From: Prinia subflava
Taxonomy: Eukaryota > Chordata > Aves > Passeriformes > Cisticolidae
DNA: 64,000 bases
Direction: 5' to 3'
Assembly: GCF_021018805.1 (NCBI RefSeq)
Contig: NC_086283.1
Location: 23,339,662 to 23,403,661, forward strand
Shown here: positions 25,690 through 35,864 of the stretch, one piece after another
Numbering within the stretch: the stretch's first letter is position 1
How the letters are laid out: each line of letters begins with the position of its first letter
Program-made: the position numbers and the translations under genes
Notes under the pieces: model-generated
What the model was told of the DNA's origin: nothing
Seen by the model: the letters and a program-made list of their open reading frames with translations, nothing else
Databases searched by the model: none

Positions 25690-25708
25690 AAACCATCCTC
25701 TGCTACCA
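25690..25708 (-). other. ERV-A primer-binding site, initiator tRNA-Met
   Basis: Three bases inside the 5' LTR, the minus strand reads TGGTAGCAGAGGATGGTTT. The plus strand equals the last 19 nt, including CCA, of vertebrate initiator tRNA-Met as I know it. The match ends where the tRNA would continue with CG. The call depends on my recall of the tRNA 3' end. Confidence 0.85.
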
Positions 25709-25711
25709 AAT

Positions 25712-26354
25712 TGTGATAAACGCCAATCACTCGTTGTTTTTGAAATTTATGAATATTTAATAAAGAATAAAAATTGGTTACAAAAAATATTAATACAATA
25801 ATAAAAGTTTAAAAAAAAGTTTTCAGAGACAGGACAAATAATGAGACAACAAGAGCAAAGAAGGTAGCCCGGGTCTACCGTCTCCCCTCCCTCTCAGACA
25901 AAGGCTCCGAAGGAGAAGGGCCCCGAACAAAGAGAAGTATTCTTTTTTTAAGCCTTCAGTTTATGACTATTCATATCTTACGTAAAACGAGTAATTCTCA
26001 GCCGTTTCTTGTCACAAAAGTTTTCTGTTAATTAAAAGAACGCATGAGAGCATACGTCCTTGAGAAAGTTAGGTTCTGTGGATAAGAGGCCATAAATTCT
26101 TCTTCACTAGAAGGTTTAGGGGCCTCTGTAAGATTTAGGGGCCTCTGTGAATGTTATCTCTGTGCTGAGGAATTTCTCTTCTTGAGCAAAAAAAATATAA
26201 CACACATACACAGCTTCTATAGTACTATGACATTGTTAATTACAAAACTACATTCACTTACATTATTCTAATGTTAATATAGTATAACTTTTCTATCAGA
26301 TTACATATAGTAAATATCTGCGTAGAGCCACACATACAATATGCCTTTTTCACA
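25712..26354 (-). repeat. ERV-A 5' LTR
   Basis: 643 bp, TGTGA...TCACA ends, one mismatch to the 3' LTR by eye. It drives transcription towards lower coordinates. The GC-richer block near 25865-25935 is probably R/U5 and lies downstream of a TATA-like TTAAAAAAA word. Confidence 0.95.
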
Positions 26355-26390
26355 CTTCCAACTCACTGTATTCTGTAAGTCTATAAATAT
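26355..26390 (+). repeat. CR1 3' tail resumed after ERV-A, with right CTTC duplication
   Basis: Sequence starts cttccaactcactgtattct, the direct continuation of the CR1 end that stops at 15226. The first four bases (26355-26358) are the second target-site copy. Confidence 0.85.
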
Positions 26391-28119
26391 CAGCTCCCCA
26401 GCAGGTCCAAAGGAGACAGTCATAAGCACAGATAAGCATAAGTCCCTTCCTTTCCTGGGCTGCACTGGGGTCATCGGGGAAACATATTGCTCTCATAATG
26501 GATAATAACAGTAGGCAGAAGTGCTTTTCCCTTATCATTCGCTAAAGCAAAATGCCTCATAGTGCTCCTCTTGCTTGGGAAACATGCAACTAAGAGATTC
26601 CATGAGACAGAATTGTGGTCTAGAGAAGGGAAGGACCCTCACCTTCTTGGCAAAGCCATGTTACCAAGCACAGGCACCATTTCCTCATCACTTCTGTGCT
26701 GTATGAAGCTGTGTCAATGATTTCCAGTGACAAGCAACTCCTCACACTTCCACACTGGGGAGTCCTGGGAACATGAAAAGGGAGGGGGACCTCTATTTAT
26801 TCCATGGTGATTCACAGGTCCATTCAAGTTAGCAGCACTGGTCAGCATGCGTGAAGTAAATTTTTACTGAAAAATCCTAAACTGTTTTGCAAGAATATGT
26901 TCTTTTTACTGATAGTTTCATTACAGGAGGCAAAAGTGCTCTTTGTCATATGGTTTAGTGTCATATGATAGTCCTGCAAGGAGCAGGGGGTTGGACTTGA
27001 TGATCTTTATGAGTCTCTTCTAACTTGAGACATTCTATGGTTCTGTGAAATGCGAGGGTTTTTTTCATTTTCTAACCATTAAAGATGGAAAAATGTTCAT
27101 GAGGTAAAAATGCCTCACTACATCTTTCTTGTTTTGGACATTATTTCTGCATCAATACACTATTGTATCTTCATGTTAAACATAAAGTGTTTACTTCATG
27201 TTTAAATGGTTTTACTCAGCCAAAATGTCTCATTGTGGTCTTACCGAAGTGATTGCTTCAGCCTGGGTGTAACTGGTGACCACTGACCCTAGTAAACAGT
27301 CACTGGATGTGGTCCTAATCAGGGTCTGCAGATTCACTCTTCATCAGCACAGCATTGCCTCATGATGAGGAGTCGTGGCTGAATCTGGTTGCCATCTCTG
27401 GGTCTGCCCTGTTCAGCACAACTTCCCTGGTACTGTGTAGCTGGGGCTTGGCTGCTCCGGCAGTTTTGGTTTCATGCTTGGGTTTTGGCTCACTGACTGA
27501 CCTGCCAGGAACTGCTGGCCCTCACTGTATCCTGACAATCTGATTCCTAGGAGATATCCAGTTTCTGATTTTTTATTCTGATTCAAAATAAAAGCATATT
27601 ACCAACTATCATTGCCCCTCCAGCTTCTCATGTGCTTTGGGCCTGAAATGTTTGCAGTGTTTTTTCTTTCACTTTAGACAAAAACAAATTCATTGTAATT
27701 GCACTGGAATAGAGGGAAGTTACCTCATGTTTCAAGAAAAATAAAGCAGCTTTAAAATGCTATTGTGAACAGAAAAATTATACATACTGACAAACCTTAA
27801 TCAAAACTGAAATAAAAATACAACCTTAATGAAATTAAAAACTTAAAATATACTGATTTTTTTGAACTTCCTAAATAAAATAATATTAGTACATAATCCT
27901 GCTATACAAAGAATAGGATGTTGGGGTTTTTTATATCTCAAAAGCCTCAGTTATTTCAGAATTATACATATGTAACAAGACTATCAGGTTGAAAGAGGAA
28001 TATTCCTAATTTATATCTATGCCTCAAGAAAGTAAATTACATTAAAACGATATTGAGTAGTGCAGATTATGTACTTCTTTATAAACAAAAGTAGCCCAGT
28101 GATTTTGTTACACAAAAAC
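26391..28119. other. Gene-free stretch with one CR1 tail
   Basis: No coding exon or RNA gene is seen. A short plus-strand CR1 3' tail lies at about 26968-27050 (ggttggacttgatgatcttt, then attctatggttctgtg). The rest is AT-rich and unassigned. Confidence 0.55.
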
Positions 28120-28355
28120 CAAGAACAGGTGAAGGGCCTTGAGGGGAACCTGGATGAGCAGGGCTGAGATCACTTGGTCTGTTCAGCCTGGAGGAGATTA
28201 AGGGGAAACCTCATCAATTTACAACTTCCTCATGAGGAGGAGGAGCAGGTGCTGATCTCTTCCCTTTGGTGAAGAGGGACAGGACTCCAGGGAATGGCCT
28301 GATATTGTGTTAGGGGAGGTTTAGGTTGGATATTAGAAAAAAAGTCCTTCACCGA
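28120..28355 (+). repeat. CR1 fragment interrupted by ERV-B
   Basis: CR1 3' sequence: ttcagcctggaggagattaa near 28182, gttaggggaggtttaggttg near 28310, then ttagaaaaaaagtccttcac up to ccga, where the ERV-B LTR begins. Confidence 0.8.
28352..28355 (+). repeat. Target-site duplication of ERV-B, left copy (CCGA)
   Basis: CCGA precedes the left LTR and recurs immediately after the right LTR at 35092-35095. Confidence 0.8.
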
Positions 28356-29146
28356 TGTGAAATACAAAGTTATGTTTCGTGTCAGGGAAATGAAGAAAAT
28401 CTGTGTAATCATAGTGATGGAACACAGCCATGGGACAGTTATAAAGATGAGTTCTAATAAATAGCTGAGGAAAGCATGGAAGGAAGTTTTTGAATAAATC
28501 TTTTGCTTGCAATTATCTATTATAAGTCTCAAGCTATTCTGCAATTAGTGTTCTTTAATTATAACTTTAGAAGCTTGCTTTGTATTAAAGAATTTTAAAC
28601 TGTAGTTTTAGAGTGCAAAAAGGTTTTTTTAGACAAAAGAAGGAAATAAGGAGGGGGCTCAAGCCTCACACAAGGTGGGAAAACATCCTGGACATGAAGA
28701 TATGACTTCAGCTCACTGATTTATGGCTCCTGGAGAGGAAAACTGGACATCAGCTTGGAGATAGATGGACTTGAAAATAGAGATGGGACCCCCACATCTG
28801 GAAGCCAGATCCCACCACCTGGAAAAACATATCCTGGAAGTACATCCTGGAGTATTGAAATATCAGAATAGATCACAATGGTCCATAGAATTATACAGGA
28901 CAATCTATAGATTTATGGCTGTTAGGTATTGAATTGTGACGTTAAAACTAGAAATGGAAACTGCTGAGAAAGCTTATGAATATGTATAAAATACCATCAA
29001 AACCAGCAATGGGTGTGCAGTTGGAAGGGAAAACCCCTGCCACTGTACCCAGCGCTGCCTCTTTGCTCACACTTTACCATGTTAATTAATTAATTATTAA
29101 ATTGCTGCTTGATATATTGGCCGTGTCAAGCGTCGTATTTTTAACA
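28356..29146 (+). repeat. ERV-B 5' LTR
   Basis: 791 bp, TGTG...AACA ends. A TATA box TATAAAATA is at 28985-28993 and an ATTAAA poly(A)-type signal at 29096-29101, giving a plausible U3-R-U5 layout. One mismatch to 34301-35091 by eye. Confidence 0.95.
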
Positions 29147-29149
29147 ATT

Positions 29150-29168
29150 TGGTGGAGAATGCGGGCAT
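29150..29168 (+). other. ERV-B primer-binding site, tRNA-Ala
   Basis: Three bases after the LTR comes TGGTGGAGAATGCGGGCAT. Its complement matches the 3' end of a vertebrate tRNA-Ala (AGC type) including CCA, as I recall it. ERV-A uses a different tRNA although the internal genes are related. Confidence 0.7.
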
Positions 29169-29377
29169 CTCCAATCCATTGAGGGAGGCCCCTGATCTCG
29201 GGGAGGCGCCCCACCTTGCAGGCTTTTGCCTCAGGTGGCCCTGAGTGACTGGGGAATCTTTCAGGGAGAAGGAGATCCTCGAGGTAAATTGTGAGCAAAG
29301 GATTTTGAGCTCCCGGATAAAGCTGCAGTGAAATTCACCTGTAATAACTCGTGCACAGAGACCCAGGCGAGAAAAGG

Positions 29378-29388
29378 AGGCTGTAAGT
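29378..29388 (+). other. Candidate ERV-B splice donor
   Basis: GGCT followed by GTAAGTAT at 29383, close to the donor consensus, lies between PBS and gag. It is inferred as the donor for subgenomic messages. Confidence 0.4.
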
Positions 29389-29765
29389 ATCGCTTGGTTA
29401 GGTGGGCTAAGAACGGGTACACACGAGTGAGAGTGTGAGTGGTGTGTGTGTGAGACGTGGCCTGGCCACGAAGTGATTGTGGAGTTCTTCTAACCTCGGT
29501 TCCGTGTCTCCGCGAGGGGAGCGGCAGGTGAAGGAACAAAGCGAGTGTTGGTAAAGGGAATTCTTTCATATAAAAAGGTCGGGGGCGGGATGCGGCAATA
29601 GCTGGGGGGGATTTCTTTACAGTAAATCAGAGGCGGGAAGCGGTATTGGTTGAAGGGACTTTTTATTAAAGAAATCCTAGACAAGTGAGAAAATAGGAAG
29701 GCCTTTCATTACTGAAGTCAGAAAGAGTGTGGTCGAGGCAAGTGAGGGAATACCCGTTTCTTAGG

Positions 29766-30556
29766 GTGGGTCAATGCCAAGGCAAGGACCCAGGGGTTGG
29801 TATAAACCAACAGGCAAATAGAAGTACTAAAGGTACTGGGAAAGGAGGGAGCTTTTTACCACAGGACAGTCCCCTGGGGTTAATGTTAAAATTTTAGGAT
29901 GAATGTAAATCCAAGAAAGGAAAAAGTAAAGAGAAAATGATAAAATACTGTATGATGGAATAGACTAAAGAAATGACACGACCTGATAATTTGTACTGGC
30001 CAATGTACAGGTCATCTGAGGAGTGGATCTGTCAGGCCCTGAATGCCTGTGTAAATAAAAAGGATCCAATTAACCAAGAGAGCGATTATGCTGCTTTATA
30101 GCAGAAGTCCTGGCCTTCTCCCTTGTATGCTTTAAAAACCAAAAAAGGAGAAGAATCCATGAGGCCACTTACACAACCTCCCCCCTTATCTACCACAACC
30201 AGCTGCCCCACCAGAGGTGCCTAATCCAGCACCCCCAGCACCTCAAGCCCCTATGGCACCGCTTGCACCTCAAGCCCCTGTGGCTCTGCCTCGTCCTCCA
30301 GATTCACCACCTGCACATAGAAGCAGGGAGACAGTTCGGGCAGAAAGGCGCAAGGACAGTGATGATGAGAGCAAAAGGGGCCAGTTGTATCCATTAAAGA
30401 AGGTACTGATAGCAAGATACCAAGGGGGGAAGGGGAGGACAGCTATTAGATATGTATCAGTACCACTGAACACTGGGGATGTGAGAGCCCTTAAAAAGGA
30501 AATGGGGATGTTTGATAAACTAGATCAGTTCCTGGGGCCCAAGAGAAGCCACAATT
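29766..30556 (+). pseudogene. gag: ERV-B gag remnant
   Basis: A matrix-like part aligns with ERV-A (PLG near 29873, LYWP near 29990, WICQALN near 30024). It has TAG stops at 29895-29897 and 29961-29963, the latter where ERV-A keeps TGG (24238-24240). The expected initiator position near 29766 reads GTG. A frameshift precedes the short Pro-rich linker (30180-30310, PAPPAPQAPMAP) and the capsid start (LDQFLGP near 30523). There the sequence jumps into RT, so most of capsid, nucleocapsid and protease are deleted. Confidence 0.75.
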
Positions 30557-32544
30557 AAGCTATTACACTTCTTAGAGAAAAAGGGTTTGAAAGCTTCAAT
30601 GTCCAAGTTGCAATTGTAGAAGCAGAAATGAAGTATTTGGGTCATTAGTTAAGTAAAAGAACAAAGAAACTGGACCCTGAATGAGTATCGGGCATACTTG
30701 CCTTACCTTCTCCCAGAACAAAGGGAGAGATAAGACAGCTGGTAAGGCTATTAAAGTATTGTAGGCAGTAGATAAAAAAAGTATAGTCAAAAAGCAAAAT
30801 TTTTATATCAGAAGTTAACTGGAGAACAGATTCATGATTTTGTAGAGTTAATTGAATTACAAACTAAAGTAAGACCAGATTTAAAAAAAAAAAAAAAAAA
30901 ATTATTTGAAGGGGAGAAATATTTCATCAATAGCTCCTCCAAAGTATTAGAAAGGAAGCAGAGGTCAGGATATGCAATTGTAAAGGGAGGAAACATGTTG
31001 ATAGTAGAAAGAAAAGGTTACGTTCCAGCTGGCCCGCACAAGCCCGGGAGTTATATGCATTATACCAGGCTTTAGAACTGTTAAAAGACAAAGTGGAGAC
31101 TGTTTATACAAAGTATACTTTTAGAATTGTACATACTTTTAGGAAGATTTGGAAAGAGAGAAGTTTGATCAATACCCAAAGAAAATGGTTGATCTATCAA
31201 GAATTAATACTTAAAGTGCTTGTATCATTAAAAAGACCAGAAAAAAATAGCTGTTACACATGTAAAAGGTCACCAAAGAAACACAAGCTATTTAGCAAGA
31301 GGAAATAACATAGCTGACCAAGCTGCAAAAAGAGGCAGCTTTTGAATTGAAAGAAACAATTCAGTTGAATATTATAACAAAAGTTCAAAGAGAAGTCCAA
31401 AAAAATTTTATAGCTCCCAAGAAGCTATAAAGAAATTAGATACTAAGAAAGAACAAAGAAAAGGAGTACTCTTAGATAGGTGGGAAATTTTGTCCAAAGC
31501 CTATGCACAAAAGATTTTGAGCCAATTACATCAGCATACTCATTGAAGAACCAGAGCCTTGTGTGATCATTTTTTAAAAATATGATGGGTGTATTGGGAT
31601 TTTTTTGAAATAGCAAAGCAAGTAACACAGAAGCGTGTTACTTGTCAGAGAGTCAACAAAAAGGTAATGAGGCAAACTTCAGCGGGGGGAGGCCGGTAAG
31701 AAAATAGCCTATGAACCTCTTGAAAGAGTTCAGGTGGATTATGCTGAGCTTCCAAAAGTCAGTAAGTGGAAGTATCTGTTAGTAGTAGTAGATCAACTAA
31801 TTCGCTGGGTAGAAGCTTACCCAGCTGTAAGGGCCACAGTCAAATTTGTAATTAAAATACTATTAGAAGAAATTATTCCCCGATTTGGGGTTATTCGAGC
31901 CATTGATTCTGATCAAGGCTCCCATTTTACCTCTAGTGTCATCAAAGGGGTAACACAAGCCATGGGTATTTCCTGAGAACACCATACCCCCTTGGCACCC
32001 TCAGAGCTCTGGGAGGGTGGAAAGGATGAACCAAACACTAAAGCAGCAATTAACCAAATTAATGATTGAAACCAAGATGTCCTGGGTAAAATGTTTACCT
32101 TTAGCATTGCTTAATATAAGAACACTTCCTAATGCAGATACTGGGCTATCAGCATACGAAATGCTTTATGGCATGCCATATTCCCAGGAGATACCCCAAA
32201 CATCAGTAATAGTTAAAGATATGACTATTCAGAAAATATATCCAAACAATTAGACAACATGTATTAGAGTTGAGAGAAAAAGGAATATTGGCTCAATCTA
32301 CCCCTCTAGGATTTAGCATACATAAAATAAAACCAAGTGATTGAGTGCTGGTTAAAAGCTGCAAAGAGGAGACCTTATCTTCTAAATGGGAAGGCCCATA
32401 TTTAACCCCTTAACCACTGATACAGCCATCCGGACTGCAGAGAAAGGCTGGACCCACACATCACGATTAAAGGACCAGTGGGACCACCAACAGAGGCACC
32501 GGCCGAGCTTCAGTGGAAAATCTCATCTGCTCCTAGAGAACTGA
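30545..32544 (+). pseudogene. pol: ERV-B pol remnant (RT end, RNase H, IN)
   Basis: Fragments in several frames: the end of RT (ATIKLL near 30569), RNase H (SGYAIVKGGN near 30966; VKGHQ near 31265), the integrase core (QVDYAELPKVSKWKYLLVV near 31730; AIDSDQGSHFTS near 31900) and a later IN part from 32017 (MNQTLKQQLTKL). A TGA follows GIS at 31974-31976, where ERV-A has TAG (18967-18969). The likely IN terminator is TGA 32542-32544. An 18-20-base adenine run sits at about 30882-30901. It is non-functional through deletions, frameshifts and stops. Confidence 0.85.
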
Positions 32545-32570
32545 AAATAAGACTTAAAAAGGATTGATGC

Positions 32571-32987
32571 ATGTTTCAGAAACTCTTGTACCTGAGGTTT
32601 CAGAATCAAAACCTTCCAAGAGAAGTGAAATGTCCTACCCAAAACTGTAAATGTTTTCCCTGGGGTTGTTTCAGGTGCATTGAGTGTCAGAAATTGTGGT
32701 ATACAAACTTGGTGGGGGCAAGGATCCCTAATACCCTTTGCTGGAGTTGTAGGGATGAGATAGAGAAAGAGACAGATAGAACACTAAGGGCTGCAGTAGA
32801 GAAAGGATACATCAAAGTAGGTGATAAGGATTGGTGGGAGACCTGGTTGCACGGGACACGGGCTGGGATCGATCTGCAGGAAGAAGCAAAAGCAAAATTG
32901 GAAAGAATTGAGTGTGATTACAACAATTGGATACCAGACGGATACCAAATTGAAATAAGGGAGTGGCACAGAGCTAAGCTTCAGTAG
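32571..32987 (+). CDS. ERV-B intact Cys-rich ORF between pol and env, function unknown
   Basis: A 138-codon frame with its own ATG, 26 bp after the pol terminator and in another frame. It is fully open while surrounding gag and pol are wrecked. From about residue 22 it is Cys-rich: KCPTQNCKC, GCFRCIEC, then LCWSC about 17 residues later. It continues with charged, probably helical sequence (residues 60-138) rich in Glu, Lys and Trp. There is no signal peptide or membrane span. ERV-A has a related frame in the same position (KCKCLSC... RCMKC). The two CX2C pairs suggest zinc binding. Candidate roles are a viral accessory or regulatory protein, or a relic of the env 5' region. I do not recognise the family. 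Whether it is translated is unknown. Confidence 0.55.
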   Translation: MFQKLLYLRFQNQNLPREVKCPTQNCKCFPWGCFRCIECQKLWYTNLVGARIPNTLCWSCRDEIEKETDRTLRAAVEKGYIKVGDKDWWETWLHGTRAGIDLQEEAKAKLERIECDYNNWIPDGYQIEIREWHRAKLQ

Positions 32988-33061
32988 GCCTGGCAACAAT
33001 TCACAGGTAAGAATAAATAGAGGGCAAGACCAGATTGACCTCTGCCTTTGCCACCAAGAAG

Positions 33062-34402
33062 ATGAAAATCCCAACTGTTGGCAGCAACCCAATAGGTTGG
33101 AGGGGTGGAAAGGCATGTCATACTGGACCTCTCGTTATATACCTGATCATGTGTGTAAGCATTGCCATGGCAATTGACAAATGTCACTCATGTCACCAGG
33201 CGGTGAAATGGAGAGGAGTCACAACAGTATCCTTTGTTGGTCACACCCATATAAACAAAGGTGGTTATGATGAAAGTCAGTTAAGGGTTTGTGAAGAGCA
33301 AGGAAGAGAATTTTGGATGGCAAGGAATTTAGGAGCAAGAGGAGGAGCTGGCTGTAATTACCAGACATGTCCAAGAGGAGAAGAATATATATGCTTTACC
33401 AAAGCAGGTATGTGGAGATACACTGATGGGGGAGGAGTTCAATATGGGGAGAATTTAGTGCAGAAAGCAGTAGAAGGGTTGAAAACCCACTCTGAATCTA
33501 AAGTTGCTTCCCCAAATTTGTATGAGAAATTAAAGAAACAGCTGCCAGAGTTAGACCTTTCCACTTCTGGAGAATTTGTTTATGGATTTAATGCAATGAA
33601 TTGTAATAGAATTAAATATTTCCAAGTGCTGAATTTGTGGTGGGACCCAAATGACAGGGCAATAGCCTTAGAAAGGAGAAGGGTTAGAAGTAGCACAAAT
33701 TTTAAAGTAGAAGCGAACAGGAATTACAAAACCTGAAGAACGGACAGAAGGATGGGTATTGACAAATATAGTGATAGGCCAAGAATGCATAGCCAAGAAA
33801 GGGAAAGCTTTTGGGACAAAGGTAGGGGAAACCCCTTGCAGGAAAATGTATACCACAAATTTCTCTAAAATCAGTGGTAGCCACAAAACCCTGAAGGATA
33901 TTTAAGTAACAAACAAATGCCTGTTCAGCAATAGAATTCTATCCTTCAAGCTCCATGGTGAGACCAGTTGTTTGGAAGAGGGGCTTGGTGGAAGAAAATA
34001 GTATTTATAATATTGTGTTCATTGACTGGACTGTTGTTTTTACCTTGCTTAATTCCATGCTTTGTTCAGCTTATCCACTCTGTAATTCAAGGTATACAGG
34101 TCGCTGTGATGCCTGTAGACCCTGAACTAGCTACAGGGGAATTTAGCCATTTTGAGAAAACATCTAAAATATCCAAAATAATGAAATTGAAGAAAAAGGA
34201 CAAAAAAAAAAAAGGAAAAGTTTCTGAAGTTTTGGCCAGATTCAAAACCCAGACACGAATAAGTAAGATAAATAAAAATTTATACAAGCAGAGTGGGGAC
34301 TGTGAAATACAAAGTTATGTTTCGTGTCAGGGAAATGAAGAAAATCTGTGTAATCATAGTGATGGAACACAGCCATGGGACAGTTATAAAGATGAGTTCT
34401 AA
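33062..34402 (+). pseudogene. env: ERV-B env remnant
   Basis: The first ATG of the SU frame is 33062 (A at -3), followed by a hydrophobic segment (VIYLIMCVSIAMA) that looks like a signal peptide. The frame stays open to TGA 33736-33738. SU-like sequence then continues in another frame (EGWVLTNIVIGQEC near 33745). The TM part is only the anchor and tail (FGRGAWWKKIVF from about 33971, FLPCLIPCF near 34039). The fusion peptide, the helix region and the CX6-7CC motif present in ERV-A are missing. The tail frame reads into the 3' LTR to 34402. It is not a working fusion protein. Confidence 0.75.
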
Positions 34403-35091
34403 TAAATAGCTGAGGAAAGCATGGAAGGAAGTTTTTGAATAAATCTTTTGCTTGCAATTATCTATTATAAGTCTCAAGCTATTCTGCAATTAGTGTTCTT
34501 TAATTATAACTTTAGAAGCTTGCTTTGTATTAAAGAATTTTAAACTGTAGTTTTAGAGTGCAAAAAGGTTTTTTTAGACAAAAGAAGGAAATAAGGAGGG
34601 GGCTCAAGCCTCACACAAGGTGGGAAAACATCCTGGACATGAAGATATGACTTCAGCTCACTGATTTATGGCTCCTGGAGAGGAAAACTGGACATCAGCT
34701 TGGAGATAGATGGACTTGAAAATAGAGATGGGACCCCCACATCTGGAAGCCAGATCCCACCACCTGGAAAAACATATCCTGGAAGTACATCCTGGAGTAT
34801 TGAAATATCAGAATAGATCACAATGGTCCATAGAATTATACAGGACAATCTATAGATTTATGGCTGTTAGGTATTGAATTGTGACGTTAAAACTAGAAAT
34901 GGAAACTGCTGAGAAAGCTTATGAATATGTATAAAATACCATCAAAACCAGCAATGGGTGTGCAGTTGGAAGGGAAAACCCCTGCCACTGTACCCAGCGC
35001 TGCCTCTTTGCTCACACTTTACCATGTTAATTAATTAATTATTAAATTGCTGCTTGATATATTGGCCGTGTCAAGCGTCTTATTTTTAACA
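34301..35091 (+). repeat. ERV-B 3' LTR
   Basis: 791 bp; same structure as the 5' copy, one mismatch by eye at 35080. A short purine stretch (gagtgggga) precedes it as the probable polypurine tract. Confidence 0.95.
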
Positions 35092-35232
35092 CCGAGAAGT
35101 GCGCTTGCCCTTGAGTACTCTGTGCAGTTTTGGGCATCCAAAGGAGGGCCAGGAGGAAGGGGAGAGGTCTGGCGGGGAGACCTTATTGATTTATTAAAAT
35201 ATGAATATCAATCTAATATCAATATTCAACTG
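35092..35232 (+). repeat. CR1-like fragment after ERV-B, with right CCGA duplication
   Basis: Begins with ccga (35092-35095). It then holds CR1-like pieces (ctgtgcagttttgggcatcc near 35123 and ggggagaccttattg near 35175), with internal loss relative to ordinary CR1. Confidence 0.55.
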
Positions 35233-35860
35233 TGACGGACAAAAGACTCTCTAACAGTTAAAGTTAGAAAGTGTATGTTTATTGCGACGCTGGGCAGCGC
35301 GTGGGATTGCTCCCTAATGCGCACTGCAAAGATCACAGATAATTACAAAGCCTTTTATTTACAAAAATGTCGAATACACAAAATACAAATGCTTATTCAT
35401 ACCCCTGTCACTTCCTCTTCTCCGCTTCGTATGTTAATTGACAAAAAGGCTATTCAGCATGTGTAGTTGTTCCCTGAAATGGGTCAGTGATCCCTTTGTG
35501 AGGAGTGGTCACCAAAAGGAGGAAGTAAACCGAGTCTTCTTCATTCTAAACTTTCAACTTTTTCAATGAAAATGTGATTGATGGATGGTAGAACTCCCTG
35601 TTTCCTGCTTTCCAGGACTATTTCAGTGGGTTTCTGGAAACAGGAGGTCTGGTGTTGTATTGATTAGTTTCTCTGTTTGACAAGCAATGAGTTATTAAAT
35701 CTGGGGTAGCTTATCTTAAATCCGGTTTCTTTTAACTATCCTCTAACTTTTAACTGATTTCAGCAAAGCTTATCTATTCATTTCAGCTAAATCAGCAACA
35801 TCTATTGTTAACTGTAACCTTAGCTTTTCTCAAAGCTTCAAAATTAGTGTCTTATTATGA
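35233..35860 (-). repeat. Probable solo LTR, minus orientation
   Basis: Starts abruptly with tgtgacggac within CR1-like sequence. On the minus strand it contains GCAATAAA near 35280, about 45 bases from the TCACA end, as in a retroviral R/U5. CR1 sequence resumes near 35865. I could not fix the other LTR end or a target duplication, so the right boundary is approximate. Confidence 0.4.
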
Positions 35861-35864
35861 GGAG

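Larger units (their letters stand above)
15227..26354 (-). mobile_element. ERV-A: young gammaretrovirus-like ERV, full structure
   Basis: An 11,128-bp provirus on the minus strand: 5' LTR, PBS, leader with tandem repeats, gag, pro-pol, a Cys-rich extra frame, env, PPT and 3' LTR. Gammaretroviral traits: a single CCHC knuckle, gag and pol in one frame separated by UAG with a readthrough pseudoknot, a YVDD RT, a CxxC-type SU and a CX7CC TM. The LTRs (643 bp each) differ at one position by eye (15518 versus 26003), which implies a recent insertion. The flanks carry a CTTC duplication inside a CR1. The coding region is not functional: in-frame stops hit gag, pol, the extra frame and env. From gag to the end of pol I see no frameshift, only stops, and apart from the gag terminator these look like G-to-A changes of TGG. 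Confidence 0.95.
28356..35091 (+). mobile_element. ERV-B: young but internally deleted relative of ERV-A
   Basis: A 6,736-bp provirus on the plus strand with two 791-bp LTRs that differ by eye at one site (29135 G, 35080 T) and a CCGA target duplication. The internal part is about 5.2 kb against 9.8 kb in ERV-A. The capsid sequence jumps directly into RT near 30545, a second piece of RT is missing near 30825, and much of env is gone. Kinship with ERV-A is shown by LDQFLGP in gag, the integrase, the Cys-rich frame, NPIG at the env leader and FLPCLIPCF in the TM anchor. The LTRs and primer site differ from ERV-A, so it is a distinct subfamily. It cannot encode its own gag or pol. Confidence 0.93.

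Noticed and set aside
25404..25730. 108-codon minus-strand frame over the ERV-A leader
   Set aside because: It spans the PBS and the LTR edge, and its product resembles nothing; probably chance.
30882..30901. Adenine run as a poly(A) tail of a retrocopy
   Set aside because: It lies inside the ERV-B pol remnant with RNase H-like sequence following, so it is an expanded Lys-codon run.
32571..32987. Captured host gene
   Set aside because: A related frame occurs at the same place in ERV-A, so it belongs to the viral lineage; older capture cannot be excluded.
1..35000. MSN exons expected upstream of LAS1L by synteny
   Set aside because: I found no sequence that translates to a moesin exon with splice sites.
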